From NCBI RefSeq assembly GCF_904846415.1, contig NZ_CAJHAR010000005.1, forward strand, positions 62,001 to 126,000: a DNA stretch of 64,000 nucleotides, read 5' to 3'. The position numbers and the translations under genes were made by a program. The stretch comes from Psychrobacter piscatorii. Lineage in GTDB: Bacteria; Pseudomonadota; Gammaproteobacteria; Pseudomonadales; Moraxellaceae. Each line of letters opens with the position of its first letter. Within the stretch, counting starts at the first letter, position 1. The notes under the pieces were generated by a model, which was not told where the DNA came from, searched no databases, and was given only the letters and a program-made list of their open reading frames with translations. This document shows, in pieces, positions 1 through 7,223 of the stretch.

Positions 1-840
1 AACTACCTTTAATTCCTTTTAACTTTTTAACATGGCTTTAACCTGATAATTATCGCTGTAAGTCATGCGCTTACGATACTTGTCGCAAAACTACCTTTAA
101 CCTCTTTTTGAAACGGTTTTTATTTTGTGCGTGTGGATAGGGGCGGTGTCCTATGGTTTGCCTGTTTAATCTCGATTTATAGCCCCCCTTGATACCTGTA
201 CAGAAAGTCCTTTTTTATGGACTCAAGAAAGTCCCCCAGTCTTTTTATAGTAGTCCGAAAAACTGCTCTTTTTATGGACTCGAAGTATTATTTTGATTGC
301 CCTCTAAGATGTCCGAAAACTAGCCAGCATTGGTATAAACTGCACCCGTGCGCGTACTGTTCCCATAACTCTAACGTGTGTAATAACCTGCCTCGTACTT
401 GTTAAGAAACTACCCCTTTTTATGGACTCGCAAAAGTCCCTTTTATGGACTCCGAAAACTAGGTAACGGCAAGATTACGGCAAGGATTAAGCCAGCATTG
501 CGCGGTGTATTATTCGGTTTTGAATGTGAAGTTTTGTGAGGTTCTACTATGTGAGGATTCAGGTTTTCTCAGGTTCTTAATGACAGGTTTTGACAGGTTT
601 TAGCCTTGTGGTGATCTTGGGGTAGTCAGTGCTGCCAACGTTAACAAATGTTAACAGGCAAGGCGGTGCTATTCACTTTTCGATGTTAGGTTTTGTCAGG
701 TTTTTAATTCCGCATTTGAGGTGCGGAACGTTGGGTTTTATTGGGTTCTGCGATGTCCAAAAACCTAGGGGAAACCTTAGGGTTTCTTTACACTATAAAA
801 AGGGCTTGGCAGTGATCGCCTAACGTGTCCGAAAACTATG
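1..840. repeat. Non-coding repeat-rich end of the island (possible replication origin)
   Basis: No convincing gene is present. A 12-13 base unit ending TTTTATGGACTC occurs at about 212-224, 269-281, 417-429 and 440-452. Two copies are preceded by AGTCC, so that AGTCC and GGACT can pair as a short hairpin. A second unit, CCGAAAACTA or a close variant, occurs near 254, 313, 452 and 829. AACTACCTTTAA occurs at 1-12 and 89-100, and AGCCAGCATTG near 322 and 490. Perfect tandem copies of TGACAGGTTT lie at 581-590 and 591-600, with a variant at 694-703. Such clustered short repeats are typical of iteron or origin regions of satellite elements. That role is inferred from position and repeat structure only. 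Confidence 0.5.
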
Positions 841-1460
841 CTTCTCTATAATTTAATACGGCTATGGAATAGGGTTTTATCTGTGCGCCTTGTACTGTCT
901 GCTCATGCGTCAATTATCTAATGCTGCTAAATGCTCACCTCGTATCATGTGGTATTAAAAGATAGGCTCAAATCTGGGCGTATCTATTTAGGTTTACAGC
1001 CCCTTGCTAATTTGGCGTTAAAATTACCTCTTAGACCATACCTAATAAGCGTTTGCGCTTCATTCGTGTTTTAGTGATCCGTAAACACTGGTAAACCTAA
1101 ATCATGCTTAATACCCCCACCTTTGGGGTTATCTATAATCCGATACAGCCCTACTATAATTTAACCCTAAAATCACCTTATAGCCCGTGATTGGTAAGAG
1201 TTTGCGCTCCATTCACTTTTTGGCAGTTCGTAACTAAATAGTTAACTTAAACCACGCTCAATACGCGCAAAACTGCACCTATCTAATTTTTGACGGCTTT
1301 ATCCTGTTTTGGTGGCATCTATAAGCTGTAGGCTAATGATTGTAATGCTTTGGGCTAACGCTTATCCCATTGGGGGCTGGTGATCGGTAAAACGTGGTAA
1401 AAGTAATTGCACTGTTTGGCTGTGTGGTGATCTGCTCCATAAAGGTTTTAAACCTTAACA
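840..1460. repeat. Diverged tandem repeats of about 165 bp, non-coding
   Basis: Two diverged copies of a roughly 165-base block can be aligned by eye, about 965-1125 and 1130-1290. They share the order TACAGCCC, a TTAA-rich stretch, ATTACC/ATCACC, GTTTGCGCTYCATTC, a GTAA-containing stretch, and a CATGCTTAATAC/CACGCTCAATAC-like block. A partial third copy follows at about 1310-1425, with GTGATCGGTAAAACGTGGTAAA resembling GTGATCCGTAAACACTGGTAAA of the first copy. No long open frame runs through any copy. The repeats may be decayed duplicated DNA, a cis-acting replication or packaging region, or templates for a structured RNA. I do not recognise the family. Confidence 0.45.
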
Positions 1461-1514
1461 TTTATTAACATGCTGCCAGTGCTCAAACTGATCTCACAAT
1501 AAGCATCAGGCACG

Positions 1515-1541
1515 AAAAAAGGCAGACGTTAAACGGCTGCC
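1515..1541 (-). terminator. Rho-independent terminator after the antitoxin gene
   Basis: Read leftwards, GGCAGCCG and CGTCTGCC form a stem with a short loop, followed by a run of T. It lies about 40 bases past the antitoxin stop. Nearly the same hairpin recurs at 2310-2340. Confidence 0.7.
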
Positions 1542-1579
1542 CCCTTGTTTTAATTGCGCCTTTGCCGTTTTATTGCCGT

Positions 1580-1891
1580 TTACGCTTCTGCCAGTGGCTC
1601 ATGGCTGGCTTTAGGGGTCAAGGTCACTTGCAAGCCCATACCATCAATAATCTTTAGCATAGTGTCAAAACGTGGCTTCTCTGATCGCAATGTCTTATAA
1701 AGGCTTTCGCGTCTTATGCCTGTCTTTGCTGCCAGCTCGTTCATGCCCTTTGCTTTTGCTACATCATTTAATGCTTCGATAAACTCACTAGGTGCGCCAT
1801 CAGTCAATATTTCGTTCAGGTAAGCATTGATAAGGGTTTCATCTGTTAGATATTCCGCTACATCAAATCGGCTAGTTTTAATGTTAGTCAT
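1580..1891 (-). CDS. Type II antitoxin, HTH, HigA-like addiction module antidote
   Basis: A 103-residue protein with a helix-turn-helix of the addiction-module antidote family (TIGR02684-like) in its C-terminal half, with motif ELAAKTGIRRESLYKTL at about residues 54-70. It should bind and neutralise the toxin encoded just upstream and repress the shared promoter. The start chosen is the ATG at 1891, because AAGGAAC stands at good spacing before it and the start overlaps the toxin stop by 8 bases. A longer reading that begins inside the toxin gene is unlikely. Toxin-first gene order matches HigBA-type systems. It probably stabilises the island. Family assignment is firm; activity is inferred. 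Confidence 0.85.
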   Translation of the reverse strand: MTNIKTSRFDVAEYLTDETLINAYLNEILTDGAPSEFIEALNDVAKAKGMNELAAKTGIRRESLYKTLRSEKPRFDTMLKIIDGMGLQVTLTPKASHEPLAEA

Positions 1892-2210
1892 TGGGGTGTT
1901 CCTTTTCTTGATCCTTAACTTGCTGCCACAAGGTGCAAGCCTTAGAAATATCGTTTGTTTGGCTGTCTTTACTGCCACCTATCAACAATAGATAGAGGGT
2001 ATCGCCTTGCTTGGCATAATAGACACGGTAACCATTGCCTTTAAATATTCGCATCTCATAGATACCGTTTGTATTGGCTAATGGTTTATGGTCACCAAAG
2101 TTACCGCCTTGCGCTCGCTTGATACGTGCCAATATGCCAACTTTGCCTAACGGGTCTTTGAGCTTATGCAACCAACGTTCAAACTGTTCTGTTTGGTCAA
2201 TATTAATCAT
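1884..2210 (-). CDS. Type II toxin, RelE/ParE superfamily (HigB-like)
   Basis: A 108-residue protein of the RelE/ParE superfamily, in the addiction-module killer group (TIGR02683-like). It shows the basic core GKVGILARIKRAQGGNFGD, then YEMRIFKGNGYRVYYA, then LLLIGGSKDSQTNDISKA, the usual order for these ribosome-dependent mRNA interferase folds. It overlaps the antitoxin gene by 8 bases, so the two are translationally coupled. The ribosome binding site before the ATG is poor, which would favour antitoxin over toxin. Two direct GTAAACTT repeats lie in the promoter. Which RNA or partner it attacks cannot be read from the sequence. Confidence 0.85.
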   Translation of the reverse strand: MINIDQTEQFERWLHKLKDPLGKVGILARIKRAQGGNFGDHKPLANTNGIYEMRIFKGNGYRVYYAKQGDTLYLLLIGGSKDSQTNDISKACTLWQQVKDQEKEHPND

Positions 2211-2225
2211 AGGGGTAGATTATTA

Positions 2226-2251
2226 GTAAACTTATAATTTATTGTAAACTT
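2226..2251 (-). promoter_or_regulatory. Toxin-antitoxin promoter with direct repeats, likely operator
   Basis: GTAAACTT occurs at 2226-2233 and again at 2244-2251, 18 bases apart, flanking an AT-rich core that could hold the -10 of the leftward promoter. The position 16-41 bases before the toxin start fits an autoregulatory site for the toxin-antitoxin complex. This is inference from spacing and position. Confidence 0.4.
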
Positions 2252-2309
2252 TTGGATAATATATAACAAGCTATGACTGTGCTTGCTGTGTTGTTTATTG
2301 TTGATCCAT

Positions 2310-2340
2310 AAAAAAAGGCAGACGATAAACGGCTGCCTTT
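2310..2340 (-). terminator. Rho-independent terminator of the DUF927 operon
   Basis: Read leftwards, GGCAGCCG pairs with CGTCTGCC and is followed by a run of seven or more T. It separates the DUF927 gene cluster from the toxin-antitoxin pair. Confidence 0.75.
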
Positions 2341-2369
2341 GATTATTTTTGTCTGCATCTACTTTTGTG

Positions 2370-2575
2370 CATGGGACAGACGGGACAGACGGGACAGCCC
2401 TTACGTGGTATGGCTTACAGCCGTCCCGTTTATGTTTTTAGCAATGGGACAGACGGGACAGAAAAGTTAAAATGTAAAATCCTGTCCCGTTCGTCCCGTT
2501 TTGGTTTTTAGCAATGGGACAGCGCAATCCCTTGCTGCATATAGCCTGTCCCGTTCGTCCCGTTTGTCCCGTCCT
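2370..2575. repeat. Array of GTCCCGTY / GGGACAGAC repeats across the 3' end of the DUF927 gene
   Basis: GGGACAG-type units occur three times in tandem at about 2373-2397, again at 2446-2461 and at 2516-2522. Inverted copies (GTCCCGT) occur at 2423-2429, twice at 2484-2499 and three times at 2548-2573. The phrase TTTTTAGCAATGGGACAG is repeated at about 2435 and 2505. The array starts inside the coding sequence, where it encodes a DGTNGTNGTG tail, and runs about 135 bases past the stop. A set of short direct and inverted repeats beside a replication-type gene suggests binding sites for an initiator. That function is not demonstrated. Confidence 0.55.
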
Positions 2576-5006
2576 TTTTCATAGGTTCACAACAAAGTAT
2601 GTTAGCAGTAACCGCGTAAACAGACGGGCGGTGCTTGCCATTAAATAAAGTATCAGGCGTTTTGTAGATTTTACGGTCACCTTGATTGAGTAGTAACAAG
2701 TCGGCTTCCTCTAATACTTGTAAGACTTTGCTTTTGCTAAAAGGCGCACATACGCTGTTAAAAGTTTCTTTAGAAAAATAATAATCCCCCGTATCAGTAT
2801 TGCGATAGCCTACACGGTTGGGGGTTCTCTCCTCAAAGTCTAAGCGCGTGTTCCTATAACAAGGCTGAAAACGACTTGATCCGTGCTGTTCAATAAACGC
2901 CTTGATATGCTCTATGATTTGGCGCTGCTCATGCTCACCATCACGCCCATAGTTATCAAGCCAATTATCTAAGCAAGTCATCACGGCTGTAGTCGCTTGT
3001 CCTGCTTGCCAGCCTGTTATACCTGCCTGTGTTGCCAGCTCTCCAGCTGCGCTTACGATAGCGAACCGTTTAGCCACTCTATGCGCTTGTGCTGTCAGGT
3101 CGCTGTACTGGCTCATAAAGCTACTTACAAGCTGCCCAGCGTTGGCGGTGGTCGCTGCCTTGTCACTGGTGATATGTTCTAGCCATGCAATGCCAGCTGA
3201 TCCATAGTAAGCGTGTGACAGCTCTTTGATCCTGTCGGCTTGTGCTTCGCTTGTGTCTGCCAGTACCAAACTATCAAACGTTTTTAACCCTTTGCCAGCA
3301 TCAGCATCTATATGCGCCACTCGAACCTCAATACCTGCATTGGTTTTTTGTCCTGCTTGTGCCATGAAGTTTTGTAGCGACTCCTCACCATTAGACAGAA
3401 AGATAATGCGCCATGTTTTGGCTATGCGATTGTGTCCCGTGGTGGTGCTTCGTCCTTTACCTTGACCATTAGCCAGCATATAAACGGTTTTACCTACTAT
3501 TTTGGGATCACATTCGCTGATCTCATCAAGTGGCAGAAAACTGTCATTGTGCTCGCTTGCTGTGCCTTCTAGGGCATTGTCAGTGCTACGCCATGTCTTA
3601 ACGTACCTGTCAGGATTGCCCCATACACTAGCAGCCAATTTAAGCGATAATGACTTGCCCATGCTCGATGAGCCTAAGAGGTGAAAACCGCCCCCGTCAT
3701 ACTCTAATAATTCCAGTAATTGACCAGCGAACGCGCAAGCAATAGAGAAAACAAAACGGCTTTGATCGGCTAGGGGTTTGCACAGCTTATCGCGCCATTG
3801 ATCTAATGTGCCTTGCTGGATTAGGGTGCTGTTAATACTATTTGCAGACTGATAGACAATAAGCTGCTTACCATCGCTGCCTATGGCTCTGTCAGGTAAT
3901 ATATATTGCTTATCGTGCCAGCCCAGCTTATCCACGCATAACGCCCGTTTGTGGATAGGGTAGTTTTGAATATAGGTGTCTAAGTAATTGCGCTGTTTGG
4001 GGTTGGTGGTAATGTTCAATCCTTGACTAGCAAGCTCTTTGCGGTATTCCCTTGCATCGCCTTGCAGTAGTGATAACGGCATTGACCACGTATGTAGCAC
4101 GCTATCATCATCACGCCACTGTAATAACCGCCCCCATGTACCGCTGCTTGTGTCCCGTGTCTTAGCGATAACCTCTATCGGTGAACAAACAAACGCCTTA
4201 AACTTGAAAGTAATGTTTGCTGGGTCATCATCGTTATATTTCACAAAAAACAGCCCATCGTGGTAGAGCTCAAAACGCCCATCACTGTAGATCATTGGTT
4301 CATTCAGCTGTGGATCATCGCGCCATTCAGGATAGTAGGCAGTATCTTGTAAATTGATTAGCTGGGTGTCATCAGCTGCCAGTATCGCTTCATAGCTGTC
4401 ATGCTGCAGCATGGTGACGATATGAGCCACCGTAACCAATGCCTGAGCCTTTACACCTGCCAATAGGTTGATTAAACCCTTATCATCAAGCGTTATAGGT
4501 ACAGTTACTTGTGATCCGCTGCTCCAGTGCTGCACCATCTTTTTAAGGCATTGCTTGGTTTTGTGAGGGCTAATGATGATTGTTTTATCGCTGCCCATTA
4601 GGTAGCTGTAAACATCAATACCATCATCTATATTATCGAACGCTATCACCTCACTGGCTTTATTTGGCTCACCAATGACGATAGCGCCATACCCTGTAGG
4701 ATCAATGACAATGGGCTTTGCTTTACTGTTTGGTGTATAGAATACCGCGCCTACTATATCGCCTTGTTTGTCGTGCAAACGTAGGGCTATCGTGCCAGCT
4801 GTCGGTACTATTTGCGCGTCATCTGTAGTAAGATTGTCGGTAATACTTAGCAAGCTGTCAGGCGGTAGTAGCGCGATTAGCTTTGTCAAAGTAGGATCAT
4901 CTGCCAGCCCTTGCCGTGTGGCTGCATCAAAACTATTCATTACCACTGTAAAGCCTGTGCTAAATGCACGGGCTTTTTCATGGCTGTCTGTTGGTGTAGT
5001 GGTCAT
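2508..5006 (-). CDS. DUF927 domain ATPase, probable replication helicase/primase of the element
   Basis: An 832-residue protein. The central and C-terminal part fits DUF927, a P-loop ATPase family found in phages, satellites and integrative elements. Walker A is GSSSMGKS at about residues 445-452 and Walker B is SFLPLDE at about 489-495. The first 230 residues resemble the degenerate front part of primase-type proteins, but I see no clear TOPRIM acidic triad. The tail contains DGTNGTNGTG, encoded by the repeat array. The ATG at 5006 overlaps the stop of the preceding small gene (ATGA) and has AAGGGGG before it. It probably unwinds or initiates replication of the element. The family is well supported; the exact role is inferred. 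Confidence 0.8.
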   Translation of the reverse strand: MTTTPTDSHEKARAFSTGFTVVMNSFDAATRQGLADDPTLTKLIALLPPDSLLSITDNLTTDDAQIVPTAGTIALRLHDKQGDIVGAVFYTPNSKAKPIVIDPTGYGAIVIGEPNKASEVIAFDNIDDGIDVYSYLMGSDKTIIISPHKTKQCLKKMVQHWSSGSQVTVPITLDDKGLINLLAGVKAQALVTVAHIVTMLQHDSYEAILAADDTQLINLQDTAYYPEWRDDPQLNEPMIYSDGRFELYHDGLFFVKYNDDDPANITFKFKAFVCSPIEVIAKTRDTSSGTWGRLLQWRDDDSVLHTWSMPLSLLQGDAREYRKELASQGLNITTNPKQRNYLDTYIQNYPIHKRALCVDKLGWHDKQYILPDRAIGSDGKQLIVYQSANSINSTLIQQGTLDQWRDKLCKPLADQSRFVFSIACAFAGQLLELLEYDGGGFHLLGSSSMGKSLSLKLAASVWGNPDRYVKTWRSTDNALEGTASEHNDSFLPLDEISECDPKIVGKTVYMLANGQGKGRSTTTGHNRIAKTWRIIFLSNGEESLQNFMAQAGQKTNAGIEVRVAHIDADAGKGLKTFDSLVLADTSEAQADRIKELSHAYYGSAGIAWLEHITSDKAATTANAGQLVSSFMSQYSDLTAQAHRVAKRFAIVSAAGELATQAGITGWQAGQATTAVMTCLDNWLDNYGRDGEHEQRQIIEHIKAFIEQHGSSRFQPCYRNTRLDFEERTPNRVGYRNTDTGDYYFSKETFNSVCAPFSKSKVLQVLEEADLLLLNQGDRKIYKTPDTLFNGKHRPSVYAVTANILCCEPMKKDGTNGTNGTGYMQQGIALSHC

Positions 5007-5116
5007 CTAGTCCCCCTTGCTTGTGACTGGTTCGGCTTGCGCTGCTCTCTATATTTTTTATAGTAGCTTTTGCGCTTGGCGTGCTTACGGCTTTGCTTTG
5101 GTGGGTAGGTTTTCAT
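5003..5116 (-). CDS. Small highly basic protein, 37 residues, unknown
   Basis: Starting at the ATG at 5116 this frame encodes 37 residues rich in Lys, Arg and Gln (MKTYPPKQSRKHAKRK then SYYKKYREQRKPNQSQ), with no acidic patch, so it may bind nucleic acid. Its start overlaps the stop of the upstream gene and its stop overlaps the start of the DUF927 gene, both as ATGA. Such double coupling argues that it is really translated. A longer in-frame start at 5197 inside the upstream gene is less likely. No family is recognised. Confidence 0.5.
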   Translation of the reverse strand: MKTYPPKQSRKHAKRKSYYKKYREQRKPNQSQARGTR

Positions 5117-5697
5117 TGTTCGCCCCCCTTGCCGTAACGGGTCATTGCTAGGGTTTCTTTGATTGAACTTAACTGGCTTTGTAATAAGTCGTGCCACGTG
5201 TCAGTGGTGTCATGCGTTAAGCGTGCCATTGATATAGCAACATGAGTTTCTATTTTTTCATAGTGAATAAGTGCTAATAGTTTGCCAATGTCACTTATAA
5301 CAACGGCTGCGCTTTCAAGATCACAAGCAATATCTGATAACTCATGTGACGACATAATGATAACTTCGGTGTCATCTGCTTCGGTTATGTCTATTACTAT
5401 GCGTTGGCTGGCTTGGCTGCCCCTGTATAGCGTGGCTATCGCTTGGCGGTTGGCTGGCGTGTCGTGAAATAGTGAGGGTAAGACGTAGCAGTCATCATGA
5501 TAAGCCCTACCATCAGCGCGATATAGGCACTCAACATTGCCAATATTGATGGTTAGGCAGTCTTTTGACTTTTGGACTAGCTTATATGTGCCATTGCCCA
5601 CAGACGGACACAGAACGCTATCACCTGCCTTGAATGTGGCTGGTGCGCTGTTGGTAGTGGTTTGAGTGTTTGAGGTCGTACGGATTGAATTAGGCAT
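5113..5697 (-). CDS. Hypothetical protein, 194 residues
   Basis: Not recognised. After a Thr/Asn-rich start, residues 22-70 (FKAGDSVLCPSVGNGTYKLV and on) look like a small beta-rich domain with several Cys. The middle is acidic (DITEADDTEVIIM) and the C-terminal 80 residues are predicted mostly helical. AGGAGG stands five bases before the ATG, the best ribosome binding site in this cluster. The start overlaps the end of the gene before it, and the stop overlaps the 37-residue gene. It is co-transcribed with the DUF927 ATPase, so a replication or copy-control accessory role is possible but unproven. Confidence 0.7.
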   Translation of the reverse strand: MPNSIRTTSNTQTTTNSAPATFKAGDSVLCPSVGNGTYKLVQKSKDCLTINIGNVECLYRADGRAYHDDCYVLPSLFHDTPANRQAIATLYRGSQASQRIVIDITEADDTEVIIMSSHELSDIACDLESAAVVISDIGKLLALIHYEKIETHVAISMARLTHDTTDTWHDLLQSQLSSIKETLAMTRYGKGGEQ

Positions 5698-6220
5698 GAT
5701 AGCCTCCTGTTAATTTTTGAGTATGTGCCACGCTATACGGTAAAAGTATAGGGTGACGGGTCTTACTCTCGGTCTTAACAGTGACCGCCCCGCATATTCG
5801 CCCAAAGGCTATTTTATTTTGCAGCGTCAACCCGTCATAGTCGGTTAGCAAATGGTTTGCTATAGATATGATGGTTTGCCCCCTTGATGCGCTTAGGTGC
5901 GCTTGTGGGGCTATGCTTGAATGGATAGGGACAGCTTGAGAGGCTGCGCTATTATCAGGCACAAAAAAAGCCAAAGGTTTACGACTTGGCAAGTCGCTGT
6001 TAAGTTTTGAGAGGTCTATATAGTAACCGCTGCTATCATCGGTTGCAATCTGTTTTGGTTGTACTTGCTGGCACGCTACCAATGACAGTAGCAAGCCAAT
6101 ACCTGCCACCCATGCCATAAAGATAGTAAATCTTAGCAGTAAGCCACGTTTACCCGTCTGTTTGCGACTGTGCGCCCCGTGGTGGGCTGTTAGATTAGGT
6201 TTGGTATGGTTATCACTCAT
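5690..6220 (-). CDS. Hypothetical membrane-anchored or lipoprotein-like protein, 176 residues
   Basis: Not recognised. The first 28 residues are basic and polar. A hydrophobic stretch follows at about 28-48, ending LLSLVACQQ. LVAC fits a lipobox, so this may be a lipoprotein, although the charged leader is long and a plain membrane anchor is as likely. The rest appears soluble. GGAGG lies nine bases before the ATG at 6220. The gene overlaps the preceding gene by 8 bases and the following one by 8 bases. A surface or membrane protein in a replication cluster is unusual and may act in exclusion or host interaction, which is speculation. Confidence 0.6.
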   Translation of the reverse strand: MSDNHTKPNLTAHHGAHSRKQTGKRGLLLRFTIFMAWVAGIGLLLSLVACQQVQPKQIATDDSSGYYIDLSKLNSDLPSRKPLAFFVPDNSAASQAVPIHSSIAPQAHLSASRGQTIISIANHLLTDYDGLTLQNKIAFGRICGAVTVKTESKTRHPILLPYSVAHTQKLTGGYHA

Positions 6221-6488
6221 GACCTGTTACCTCCAACTCAGGCAGTAAGATAAGCCCGTCCATCTGTTCGCTTAAAATGGTTGCCAGCTCACTATTAGCG
6301 AGTAGGGCAGACCTTACAGCGACTATTACGCCCCTACTGGTGTCATCATCGGTATGGATAGCACTAAGCGCCATTGCTAGGCTCTCAGCATCGTGTGATA
6401 GGTCTTGTATGCGGTCATTAATGACAGACAGATAATAGCTATCTACTGCCACTAGGCGCGGTTCTAATATGTCGTTTGATTGGCTCAT
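6213..6488 (-). CDS. Hypothetical protein, 91 residues, helical and acidic
   Basis: Not recognised. The sequence is acidic and probably all helical (for example VINDRIQDLSHDAESLAMAL), with no Cys and no membrane segment. GAGGTG lies six bases before the ATG, which directly abuts the stop of the previous gene. It is part of the overlapping leftward run from alpA to the DUF927 gene. Small acidic helical proteins in such elements are often DNA-mimic or regulatory proteins, but nothing here proves that. Confidence 0.6.
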   Translation of the reverse strand: MSQSNDILEPRLVAVDSYYLSVINDRIQDLSHDAESLAMALSAIHTDDDTSRGVIVAVRSALLANSELATILSEQMDGLILLPELEVTGHE

Positions 6489-6776
6489 TTAGTTCACCTC
6501 ACTGTTAGATAGTTCGCTTTCAAGTAATGTCTGCTCATCAAGCCAATAGACCGAAAACCGCTTGTCATTGTGCGTGACTATCTCGCTTTGAATGGTTAGC
6601 CCTGCGGTTCTCAGGTCATGTATGCGCTGTGCTAAGCATGTGATCTGATAAAGGCGGTAAGCGTCCCATGTGGTAATGGTTGCGCCTGTCATCAGGTGTG
6701 CTCTAACAGTGTCAATCTGTGTCTTAGGTGCTGGCTCATTGGTCACTGGGGCGGTGGTGGTTGCTGTGGTCATCAT
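6489..6776 (-). CDS. Hypothetical protein, about 95 residues, winged-helix-like
   Basis: Not firmly recognised. The order of segments, IDTVRAHLMTGATITTWDAYR, a helix with LAQRIHDLRTAGLTI, and ITSE-like strands ending KRFSVYWL, matches the helix-turn-helix proteins of phages that begin with a gain-of-function helix and end in a beta wing. The ATG at 6776 is preferred over an upstream in-frame start at 6836. It follows the alpA stop by 4 bases and has GAGG at the right distance. A regulatory role is inferred. Confidence 0.55.
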   Translation of the reverse strand: MMTTATTTAPVTNEPAPKTQIDTVRAHLMTGATITTWDAYRLYQITCLAQRIHDLRTAGLTIQSEIVTHNDKRFSVYWLDEQTLLESELSNSEVN

Positions 6777-6780
6777 GGCT

Positions 6781-7071
6781 CTATACCTCGCTTGTGGTTG
6801 AGGTGTGAGAATTAAGCCATTCGTGAACGTCTGCATAGCTCCACGCTGTCATGGTAGGGCTTAGCTTTCTGCCAGCTGGGAAACGCCCGTCCTTGCTCCA
6901 TTCAAACAAGGTGGTTTTGCTAAAAGGTAAGAACGGCAAAATGTCCTTTGCTCTGCCCATACCAGTAGTAGGCAGTTGCATAGCTGGACTGTTTGCGTTG
7001 GTTGGTTCGGTATCGTGCAAGGTGTTATCAGTAAAAGGAATTACTGGGGTGTTTTGGGTTGGGTGTGTCAT
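6781..7071 (-). CDS. alpA: AlpA family transcriptional regulator
   Basis: A protein of about 96 residues whose C-terminal half carries the AlpA/excisionase-type winged helix: ILPFLPFSKTTLFEWSKDG, then RFPAGRKLS, then WSYADVHEWL. AlpA proteins of P4-like elements activate or control excision and the early operon. The start is set at the ATG at 7071, because GGAG stands nine bases before it. A GTG at 7086 would place that site inside the gene. It heads the leftward cluster that ends with the DUF927 ATPase. Four GGGGT repeats lie in the upstream 140 bases. Confidence 0.8.
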   Translation of the reverse strand: MTHPTQNTPVIPFTDNTLHDTEPTNANSPAMQLPTTGMGRAKDILPFLPFSKTTLFEWSKDGRFPAGRKLSPTMTAWSYADVHEWLNSHTSTTSEV

Positions 7072-7129
7072 TGTGTGTAGCTCCACTAAATGACGCTACG
7101 GCATGTAACGTCCAGTGGTTCTACTTTAG

Positions 7130-7205
7130 GGGGTGGGGTTATTTGCAGCACCCTAGCTGGGGTGAAGTCACGCCCTAAATGGGGTATGAGTTTATTTTGG
7201 GGTGG
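7130..7205. promoter_or_regulatory. GGGGT repeats in the alpA upstream region
   Basis: GGGGT occurs at 7135-7139, 7159-7163, 7181-7185 and 7199-7203, spaced about two helical turns apart, between the coiled-coil gene and alpA. CACCC and GGGGTG near 7150-7164 also form an inverted repeat. These may be regulator binding sites for the alpA promoter. This is inference. Confidence 0.3.
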
Positions 7206-7223
7206 TGTCTAATCATGGTTATA

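Noticed and set aside
217-405. Open frame of 62 codons on the + strand
   Set aside because: It runs through the TTTTATGGACTC repeats, has no ribosome binding site, and its product is Cys/His/Ser-rich with no fold-like pattern; it is explained by the repeats.
200-460. CRISPR array from the repeated TTTTATGGACTC units
   Set aside because: The repeats are short and unevenly spaced (57, 148 and 23 bases), spacers are not of constant length, and no cas gene is near.
629-823. Open frame of 64 codons on the + strand
   Set aside because: No ribosome binding site and no protein-like pattern; it lies in AGGTTT repeat DNA.
2997-5010. Several + strand open frames opposite the DUF927 gene
   Set aside because: They are antisense to a well-supported gene and show no family pattern or start signals.
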